Of a DNA stretch of 6,001 nucleotides, positions 1 through 4,089 are shown piece by piece. Position 1 is the first letter of the stretch. Each line of letters opens with the position of its first letter. The position numbers and the translations under genes were made by a program. Source of the DNA: Bacteroidetes bacterium 4572_114 (lineage in GTDB: Bacteria; Bacteroidota; Bacteroidia; Bacteroidales; 4484-276). The stretch spans positions 1 through 6,001 of the forward strand of contig NIVA01000217.1 of NCBI GenBank assembly GCA_002254335.1, read 5' to 3'. A model generated the notes under the pieces. It did not search any database. It was not told the origin of the DNA and saw only the letters and a program-made list of their open reading frames with translations.

Positions 1-26
1 CTGGTTATACGGATTTATTTTTGTTT

Positions 27-60
27 TTATCAGTGCTTTTCCGTGCCGATCTGCGTCAGT
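27..60. repeat. Short degenerate 10-bp-spaced repeat
   Basis: Three related words lie exactly 10 bp apart: CAGTG at 31, CCGTG at 41 and CTGCGT at 51. They sit in a stretch that is otherwise T-rich. From general memory, Bacteroidota intergenic regions often carry degenerate repeats of this CNGTG type, but I cannot confirm membership in any family. No reading frame around it looks like protein. With only three imperfect units, chance is a serious alternative. Confidence 0.25.
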
Positions 61-85
61 ATTTTTTTCCGCACCCCGCAATCAT

Positions 86-155
86 ACTTTTCCCATTCAC
101 ACCTCCCCAGCCTCCATTCACACAACAAATCCATACGTTCACACATTAAATTTGG
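86..155 (+). repeat. Dispersed intergenic repeat, copy 1 (three TTCACAC boxes)
   Basis: First of three copies of a ~70-bp element in this window. It begins ACTTTTCCC and ends ATTAAATTTGG. TTCACAC occurs at 96-102, 117-123 and 138-144, a period of exactly 21 bp, which is two turns of B-DNA. Between boxes 1 and 2 is the C-rich spacer CTCCCCAGCCTCC. Copy 1 and copy 3 agree at nearly every base; copy 2 is more diverged. Unlike the other two copies, no 7-bp tandem array precedes it. It lies just upstream of the promoter-like pair at 151-183 and of the gene starting at 204. Confidence 0.85.
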
Positions 156-183
156 TTTTGGGGGCTAACAACCATTATCTTTA
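151..183 (+). promoter_or_regulatory. Bacteroidota-type promoter (TTTG-21-TAnnTTTA) of the 204-1189 operon
   Basis: TTTG at 151-154 (-33-like) is followed after 21 nt by TATCTTTA at 176-183. This matches the -7 consensus TAnnTTTG except for the last base. Both the TTTG/TAnnTTTG pair and this spacing are known for Bacteroidota primary sigma promoters. The predicted start is near 190, about 14 nt before the GTG at 204. The TTCACAC boxes would then be centred near -91, -70 and -49. The same pair at the same spacing follows the other two repeat copies, which raises confidence. Confidence 0.6.
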
Positions 184-203
184 TTTTAAAAAATTGTTAA
201 CAA

Positions 204-404
204 GTGAATAAAACAACAACTCAGGTATTAAAGCTGATATTAGTGTTGGCAATCGCATTTTTGCTCATCGAATGGTATTTCTATGGGTTTGGATTTGAAA
301 ACAACAATGTGTTGCAGATTACAATTAATTCGATTATCCTCGGTCTGGCCATCGGCATTTTTATCGTATTGGTGCACTTGTTTTATTTGGGAAAGAAAGA
401 ATGA
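204..404 (+). CDS. Small two-helix membrane protein
   Basis: A 66-residue hypothetical protein. Two hydrophobic segments, about residues 8-25 and 37-61, flank a short aromatic loop (EWYFYGFGFENNN), and the C-terminus is basic (LGKKE). This predicts an inner-membrane hairpin. GTG at 204 is the only sensible start: an in-frame TAA lies at 198-200 and no ATG occurs in the first part of the frame. No Shine-Dalgarno is visible, which is usual in Bacteroidota. The stop is 18 nt before the TonB-C lipoprotein gene, so the two are probably cotranscribed from the promoter at 151-183. I recognise no named family, and no catalytic residues are apparent. The alternation of helix, aromatic loop and helix argues against a chance frame. 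Confidence 0.65.
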   Translation: MNKTTTQVLKLILVLAIAFLLIEWYFYGFGFENNNVLQITINSIILGLAIGIFIVLVHLFYLGKKE

Positions 405-422
405 AATTTTAAAAATTATATT

Positions 423-923
423 ATGAAAAACAATAGAAACTTAATAGTAATTATGGCAATATCACTGCCATTCATCTTAGCCATATTTGGCTCATGTAAA
501 ACGAGTTCAAATAGTACATCAAAAAACAAGCAAGCTAACAGAATGGAAATGTGTCAGGAAAATAATGACATTATAACCTTACCAGAAGTATTGCCAAGCT
601 TTCCGGGAGGAGAAACTGCAAAGAAAAAATATCTAACCGAAAATATAAAATGTCCTAAGTACACTAATAAACAACAGATTCAGGGTAGAATAATAGCGGC
701 TTTTATTGTTGAAAAAGATGGGTCCTTATCAAATATTACAATTCTACAGGGTGTTGGAGGGGATTGTGATGAGGAGGTTTTGGGGATTATAAAAAAGATG
801 CCCCGCTGGAACCCTGGATTCTGTTTTGGTGAGCCTGTCAGGGTTCAATATAATATGGCTGTTTTATTTGAATTAGAAAAATCAAAAAATAACATACCGG
901 ATTATTTGTTAGAGCCAGGATGA
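423..923 (+). CDS. Lipoprotein with TonB C-terminal-like domain
   Basis: A 166-residue protein. Residues 1-24 form a signal peptide, and the region FGSC gives a plausible lipobox with Cys25 as lipidated residue. A polar linker (about 26-52) follows, then a TonB C-terminal-type domain (about 55-152). Family hallmarks are SFPGGE at 59-64, YLTENIKCP, IQGRI, VEKDGSLSNI, GVGGDCDEEVL and MPRWNPG. In canonical TonB this domain contacts the TonB box of outer-membrane receptors. Here the usual N-terminal anchor helix and Pro-rich spacer are missing, so an energy-transducing role is doubtful; such lipoprotein TonB-C proteins are common in Bacteroidota and their role is unclear. Cys115 and Cys134 are matched in the next gene. 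The C-terminal tail after residue 152 (SKNNIPDYLLEPG) leaves the domain and ends in an ATGA overlap with the next frame. Confidence 0.85.
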   Translation: MKNNRNLIVIMAISLPFILAIFGSCKTSSNSTSKNKQANRMEMCQENNDIITLPEVLPSFPGGETAKKKYLTENIKCPKYTNKQQIQGRIIAAFIVEKDGSLSNITILQGVGGDCDEEVLGIIKKMPRWNPGFCFGEPVRVQYNMAVLFELEKSKNNIPDYLLEPG

Positions 924-1189
924 AATTCCTGCAGGAAAATATTAAGTATCCACAAATGGCCCGCGAATCAGGGATTCAGGGAACGGTGTATGTAACCTTT
1001 GTGGTTGAAAAGGATGGGTCTCTATCAAATATTGCCATCATGAGGGGAATAGGAGGTGGTTGTGATGCGGAGGTTTTGCGACTGATTTATAATATGCCTC
1101 GCTGGAATCCTGGGCGTTGCGATGGTGAGCCCGTAAGGGTACGGTTTAATATGCCTGTTAAGTTTACATTAACGCGAAAAAAAGAATAG
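920..1189 (+). CDS. Second TonB C-terminal-like domain, N-terminally incomplete
   Basis: 89 residues, almost entirely a TonB C-terminal-type domain: FLQENIKYPQMA (3-14), GIQGTVYVTFVVEKDG (18-33), GIGGGCDAEVL (43-53), MPRWNPG (59-65) and FNMPVKF (77-83). It is close to the preceding domain in protein and DNA, so the pair arose by tandem duplication. The start overlaps the upstream stop (ATG 920-922, TGA 921-923), which would allow translational coupling. However, the FPGGE part that normally precedes this segment is absent and there is no signal peptide, so as a separate product it would stay in the cytoplasm. It may be the second half of a tandem-domain gene split by a small deletion with frameshift. 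Cys48 and Cys67 keep the 19-residue spacing seen in the first copy. Confidence 0.7.
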   Translation: MKFLQENIKYPQMARESGIQGTVYVTFVVEKDGSLSNIAIMRGIGGGCDAEVLRLIYNMPRWNPGRCDGEPVRVRFNMPVKFTLTRKKE

Positions 1190-1244
1190 TAAACATAAGT
1201 GCTCCTTTTGAATTAAAGATGAGTATAGCCCAAAAATGCAAATG

Positions 1245-1278
1245 TTTGGAAAAATAGCTGACAGTTTTTTATACCTTG
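1245..1278 (+). promoter_or_regulatory. Weak promoter-like pair before the 1322 gene fragment
   Basis: TTTG at 1245-1248 is followed after 23 nt by TACCTTG at 1272-1278, a partial match to TAnnTTTG. The spacing is a little longer than typical. A start near 1285 would give a leader of about 37 nt before ATG 1322. It fits a relict promoter of the broken secreted-protein gene, but the match is weak. No terminator hairpin is visible between 1190 and 1245. Confidence 0.25.
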
Positions 1279-1321
1279 CTCAATGATCATTTGCAGGATA
1301 GGAAACTAAATTTTAAGCATC

Positions 1322-1506
1322 ATGAAAATCTTTACTATCACAACCCTCCTATTGGGTTTATTTATGCGGCTACGGGCCAGTATAACCCCCAACTAATTGA
1401 TTCAACAAAAACATGGAGTACAATAAATGAATATACAGCTGGCGGGGGTATTATTTATTCATTTTGGAATAAGTTTATGGGTGATTCGATCATTAACGGG
1501 CAAACC
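1322..1506 (+). pseudogene. 5' fragment of a secreted-protein gene, frameshifted and truncated
   Basis: ATG at 1322 opens a good signal peptide (MKIFTITTLLLGLFM, then RLRAS) that hits TAA at 1394-1396. In the +1-phase frame the sequence continues naturally from 1378 as QYNPQLIDSTKTWSTI, then GGGIIYSFWNKFMGDSIINGQT up to 1506. The signal peptide, then Q-Y-N-P, then K-x-W, then G-D-x-I-I-N-G-x-T pattern is familiar from the start of many Bacteroidota exported proteins, where the mature chain begins just after an A-Q junction. One extra C at the GGCC of 1375-1378 would restore RLRAQYNPQ, so a single-base deletion explains the break. The coding similarity stops at the 7-bp tandem array beginning near 1503, so the rest of the gene is missing. 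The open frame that starts at ATG 1276 only reads through this region and is not the original start. Confidence 0.7.
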
Positions 1507-1557
1507 AGAAACTCAGAACTCCGAACTTAGAACCCGGAACTCAGAACTCCAAACTTT
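1503..1557 (+). repeat. 7-bp tandem array (AACTCnn type) before repeat copy 2
   Basis: After a shortened first unit (AACCAG), seven units of a degenerate heptamer are in perfect 7-bp register. From 1509 they are AACTCAG, AACTCCG, AACTTAG, AACCCGG, AACTCAG, AACTCCA and AACTTTT. The constant part is AAC in positions 1-3. The array begins exactly where the gene fragment 1322-1506 stops making protein sense. Its last unit AACTTTT runs directly into the TTCACAC element. Arrays of the same unit, ending in the same AACTTTT, precede copy 3. Confidence 0.8.
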
Positions 1558-1622
1558 TTCCCTTCACACTTCCCCAGCTATCCTTCACACTATAAAACAG
1601 GCCATTCACATATTAAATTTGG
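1551..1622 (+). repeat. Dispersed intergenic repeat, copy 2 (three TTCACAC boxes)
   Basis: Second copy of the ~70-bp element. TTCACAC occurs at 1563-1569 and 1584-1590, and a variant TTCACAT at 1605-1611, all at exactly 21 bp spacing. The C-rich TTCCCCAGC spacer and terminal ATTAAATTTGG are conserved. It is the most diverged copy: the third inter-box spacer reads TATAAAACAGGCCA in place of the ATCCATACG-type sequence. That the 21-bp period survives while spacer bases change suggests the box spacing is the constrained property. Confidence 0.85.
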
Positions 1623-1650
1623 AATCCAACCATCTGCAGGATTAATTTTG
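1618..1650 (+). promoter_or_regulatory. Bacteroidota-type promoter (TTTG-21-TAATTTTG) of 1679-3699
   Basis: TTTG at 1618-1621, the end of repeat copy 2, is followed after 21 nt by TAATTTTG at 1643-1650, a perfect TAnnTTTG. This is the best promoter in the window. The predicted start near 1657 gives a leader of about 22 nt to ATG 1679. An inverted repeat TTGTTACAACAA at 1648-1659 overlaps the -7 end and the predicted start, and could be an operator or chance. The three TTCACAC-type boxes fall near -91, -70 and -49. Confidence 0.65.
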
Positions 1651-1678
1651 TTACAACAAATTTCTAAATAGGTATGCT

Positions 1679-2329
1679 ATGAAAAATTTAAACATTGCTA
1701 TTTCAGCTTTAACACTACTGTTTTATTTAAATACGGACTCTTTTTGCCAAAGCAATTTCATCCTGGCAGGAGAAACATCCGGAAGTTCCACTGTTTATAC
1801 CGATTTAATCCCGGATATCAGAATTATTAATTTCTATAATTCCAATTCAATTTGGTATTATGATATTGATAAAGATGACATTTATGATTTTTTATTTAAA
1901 AGTTCTAGTGTTCAGTCACCAGGAGGGGTATATAAAAAAGAATACAAAATTGAGACAACAGGCGGCGAATCTATTGCCATGCATCCTTCCTCACCTCAAT
2001 GTGCAGATGTTATAAATGCGAATGATACTATTGGCGATAATCTTATTTGGGGGACCTCTGCCATTTTATGGTATTATAGCTCTTATCCAGGAGGTACACC
2101 AATCGATATTGGTTTCTGGCAAAATGTTGAAGGTAAATACTTAGGGTTAAAAAAAGTTATAGGAAATGACACAATTTATTGCTGGTTTCAGTTATATGTT
2201 GCAAATGATTATATTCATTTTAGGGAATTTGCGACATCTCAACAGTTAGCAAAAACGAAAGATTTTAATGTAAAAACTATTGATGGGATCAAATTGGTCC
2301 CATCAACGGATCCTGAATTTTCAAAATAA
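1679..2329 (+). CDS. Secreted protein of unknown function
   Basis: A 216-residue protein with an N-terminal signal peptide (hydrophobic core about residues 7-17, probable cleavage around SFCQ at 21-24). The mature chain is rich in Tyr, Asn and Asp and looks all-beta. Residues 60-72 (YYDIDKDDIYDF) resemble the D-x-D-x-D-G-x-x-D calcium-loop style seen in many Bacteroidota exported proteins. Residues 145-175 follow the pattern Gly-Phe-Trp-x-N, then KYLGLKK, then DTIYCWFQLYV, a recurrent arrangement in uncharacterised exported proteins of this phylum, where the last part is usually YGWhrh; here Cys stands for Gly. There is no C-terminal T9SS sorting domain; the chain ends DPEFSK. It lies 38 nt before the FISUMP gene, and both are likely transcribed from 1618-1650. 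I cannot assign a function. Confidence 0.8.
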   Translation: MKNLNIAISALTLLFYLNTDSFCQSNFILAGETSGSSTVYTDLIPDIRIINFYNSNSIWYYDIDKDDIYDFLFKSSSVQSPGGVYKKEYKIETTGGESIAMHPSSPQCADVINANDTIGDNLIWGTSAILWYYSSYPGGTPIDIGFWQNVEGKYLGLKKVIGNDTIYCWFQLYVANDYIHFREFATSQQLAKTKDFNVKTIDGIKLVPSTDPEFSK

Positions 2330-2367
2330 ACCAGGGTAAGGTAAACTGCCCACAATTGAGAACGAAT

Positions 2368-3699
2368 ATGAAAAAGCTTTGTTTTATTTTCACGACCACT
2401 TTGTTTTTGCTGTTTGCTGGGGCATTCGGGCAAAAACCAATAATTGAGCTAACCTTTACAGCTAATTTTTACGGGCAAAACATTCTGTTGGACAGCATAC
2501 TGATTGAAAACCTGACACAGGGCGGTGATACCATATTATATGCACCTGATACCTCACTGATTTTGGGATATCCGGTAGGTGAAATTGAATTGCCGGCATT
2601 TGTGCAAAGTAATATTGTTGTTGCCCAAAATCACCCAAACCCTTTTGACGGAGAAACTGTCTTTAGGGTTTACCTCTCTCAAAAAGATCTTTTACAAATA
2701 AGTGTATTTAATCTTTCAGGTCAAAAAACAGCCTTTTATGAAAATACCTTTGAGGGCGGATATCATAGATTTACCTTTTATTCAGGAAAGAAAAACTACT
2801 ACCTAATGGTGGTGAAGGGAGAGAATACAATCGGTTCGATAAAAATGGCAAGTATAAGCAGCAATTGCAATGGCCTATGCAAAATTGTTTATACCGGAAA
2901 GGATGATAAACCAAAAAAAATAAAGTTATCCCGGGATATTAATAATTTTAGTTTCAATTTAGGCGATGAACTGAAATTTGTTGGCTACACATCTTATGGG
3001 CAAGCAGAAATCATCGATGCCCCTCAAGGAAATAAATCTTATGAATTTCTTATTCTTGCATCAAACATTCCTTGCCCCGGTACCCCAAACTTTATTTATG
3101 GTGAACAGGTGTATAATACTGTTCAGATCGGCACCCAATGCTGGATGGCAGAAAACCTGAACATCGGTACGATGGTATCAGGTTCAAGCACGAACAACAG
3201 AATTATTGAAAAGTATTGTTATGACAACAGTTTTACTAATTGTTATGTTTATGGTGGCCTGTACCAATGGGATGAAATGATGCAATACTCCACCCAGCAA
3301 GGTACCCAGGGCATTTGTCCGGAAGGTTGGCATATCCCTGCAGATTATGAGTGGACAGAATTAATTGATTTTTTGGGAGGTGAGGGTGTAGCAGGAGGCA
3401 AAATGAAGGCAGTTACACAATTATGGAATGTACCCAATTCCGGTGCAACAAATGAAAGTGGTTTTTCAGCCTTACCTGCCGGCTGCAATGGAGACGTACC
3501 TTTATTCTCTTTTGAAAATCTTGGTAAAAATGGGATATTTTGGACATCTTCCCTTAGCAATATAGATGGTGCATTTAATCGTGGGCTAACCTACACGGGA
3601 GCATACATATCTGGTTATTACCATAAAACACACAAAGCCTTCAGTGTTCGATGCATTATGGATGGGCTTGACGGGGCACCACAGAAAACCCAACATTAA
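2368..3699 (+). CDS. Secreted FISUMP-domain protein with internal sorting-like domain
   Basis: 443 residues from ATG 2368 (MKKLCFIF). A TTG four codons upstream would also be open, but the ATG gives a classical signal peptide of about 22 residues ending AGAFGQ. Residues about 83-160 (VAQNHPNPFDGETVF, then LLQISVFNLSGQ, then YYLMVVKG) look like a type A T9SS sorting domain. That module normally closes a protein, but here it is followed by a short beta-rich region (about 165-230). Next comes a FISUMP domain (TIGR02145, 'Fibrobacter succinogenes major paralogous domain') at about 236-431: CPGTPNFIYGEQVYNTVQIG, QCWMAENLN, YGGLYQWDEMM, GICPEGWHIPADYEW, then the ending FSVRCIMD. FISUMP proteins are secreted or surface proteins of uncertain function. 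A short non-family tail (GLDGAPQKTQH) ends the chain. The gene is the second of a probable two-gene operon. Confidence 0.88.
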   Translation: MKKLCFIFTTTLFLLFAGAFGQKPIIELTFTANFYGQNILLDSILIENLTQGGDTILYAPDTSLILGYPVGEIELPAFVQSNIVVAQNHPNPFDGETVFRVYLSQKDLLQISVFNLSGQKTAFYENTFEGGYHRFTFYSGKKNYYLMVVKGENTIGSIKMASISSNCNGLCKIVYTGKDDKPKKIKLSRDINNFSFNLGDELKFVGYTSYGQAEIIDAPQGNKSYEFLILASNIPCPGTPNFIYGEQVYNTVQIGTQCWMAENLNIGTMVSGSSTNNRIIEKYCYDNSFTNCYVYGGLYQWDEMMQYSTQQGTQGICPEGWHIPADYEWTELIDFLGGEGVAGGKMKAVTQLWNVPNSGATNESGFSALPAGCNGDVPLFSFENLGKNGIFWTSSLSNIDGAFNRGLTYTGAYISGYYHKTHKAFSVRCIMDGLDGAPQKTQH

Positions 3700-3710
3700 T
3701 TGGCCCTCGT

Positions 3711-3803
3711 ATTTATAATAGTAACTGAACAGGTGGTTTAATAAGGTTGCTTAATGGACTAAATCCAGATACTGTTTACCATCTTCAATCTTATGCAAAC
3801 TGA
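3711..3803 (+). pseudogene. Fibronectin type III domain remnant
   Basis: Read from 3711 in a frame different from the upstream gene, this stretch gives TGGLIRLLNGLNPDTVYHLQSYAN, ending at TGA 3801-3803, with one earlier in-frame TGA at 3726-3728. The GLNPDTVYHLQSYAN portion matches the end of FnIII domains in Bacteroidota surface proteins, where the pattern is L-x-G-L-x-P-x-T-x-Y-x-V-R-A-Y-A-T-N. FnIII domains often sit beside FISUMP domains, so this may be debris of the FISUMP neighbourhood or of the truncated gene downstream. It has no start codon and cannot make a full domain. Confidence 0.6.
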
Positions 3804-3854
3804 TTTTTTTGAAACCCCTATCAACCCTTCTTTGCAACAATCTACGCCAGTTTG

Positions 3855-3882
3855 AACCCTGAACCCAAAACCCTCAACTTTA
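3855..3882 (+). repeat. Short 7-bp tandem array (AACCCnn type)
   Basis: Four units in 7-bp register: AACCCTG, AACCCAA, AACCCTC and AACTTTA. It is related to the longer array at 3923-3992 and separated from it by 40 bp of unrelated sequence containing an imperfect C/G-rich stretch (CAGGCAGGATTTCGCTCCGC, 3901-3920). The shared AAC start and AACTTTN end suggest two rounds of the same kind of array. Confidence 0.65.
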
Positions 3883-3922
3883 GTCACCCCAAACCCTGCA
3901 CAGGCAGGATTTCGCTCCGCTC

Positions 3923-3992
3923 AACTTTGAACTCAAAACTCGGAACCCCAAACTCCAAACCCCAAACTCCAAACTCCAAACCCCGAACTTTT
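3923..3992 (+). repeat. 7-bp tandem array before repeat copy 3
   Basis: Ten units in perfect 7-bp register, from AACTTTG (3923) and AACTCAA through alternating AACCCCA and AACTCCA units to AACCCCG and AACTTTT (3986-3992). The last unit runs straight into TCCC and the TTCACAC boxes, just as at copy 2. The variable positions are 4, 6 and 7. No open frame through it looks like protein. The 3700-4085 interval otherwise holds only the FnIII remnant and the repeat/promoter. Confidence 0.85.
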
Positions 3993-4056
3993 CCCTTCAC
4001 ACCTCCCCAGCCTCCCTTCACACTATAAATCCCATACGTTCACACATTAAATTTGG
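3986..4056 (+). repeat. Dispersed intergenic repeat, copy 3 (three TTCACAC boxes)
   Basis: Third copy of the ~70-bp element, almost identical to copy 1. TTCACAC lies at 3996-4002, 4017-4023 and 4039-4045 (spacings 21 and 22). The extra C in the second spacer (TCCCATACG versus TCCATACG in copy 1) accounts for the 22. It ends ATTAAATTTGG at 4046-4056. Unlike copies 1 and 2, it is not followed by a proper gene start but by a reading frame already inside a carbohydrate-binding-like domain. Confidence 0.85.
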
Positions 4057-4084
4057 ATTTGGTATAAAGCTACCTGTAACTTTA
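4052..4084 (+). promoter_or_regulatory. Promoter-like pair (TTTG-21-TAACTTTA) after copy 3
   Basis: TTTG at 4052-4055 is followed after exactly 21 nt by TAACTTTA (4077-4084), the same spacing as at copies 1 and 2, with the same last-base A as copy 1. A transcript would begin near 4091, already inside the open modular frame. No ATG with a signal peptide follows; the first in-frame alternatives are GTG 4132 and ATG 4231. This fits a promoter that lost its own gene start by rearrangement. Confidence 0.45.
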
Positions 4085-4089
4085 TCCAT

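Noticed and set aside
86..155. Insertion sequence or MITE ends
   Set aside because: No terminal inverted repeats, target duplication or transposase are visible around any of the three copies. The constant position before a promoter motif argues for a regulatory element, although mobility in the past cannot be excluded.
1427..1645. Open + frame running through the 7-bp array and repeat copy 2
   Set aside because: Its protein is mostly a translation of the heptamer and TTCACAC repeats (repeated NSELRT-like text). The region is better explained as a gene fragment plus non-coding repeats.
2356..2367. TTG start giving four extra residues on the FISUMP protein
   Set aside because: ATG 2368 gives a standard signal peptide (MKKLCFIF) and is the more likely initiator.
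3900..3925. Possible terminator hairpin in the C/G-rich stretch between the heptamer arrays
   Set aside because: I could not form a stable stem followed by a T-run; the short complementary bits are imperfect.
86..4056. CRISPR-like array
   Set aside because: The TTCACAC units are 7 bp with 14-15-bp spacers that are themselves conserved between copies. There are no 25-40 bp repeats with unique spacers and no cas genes.
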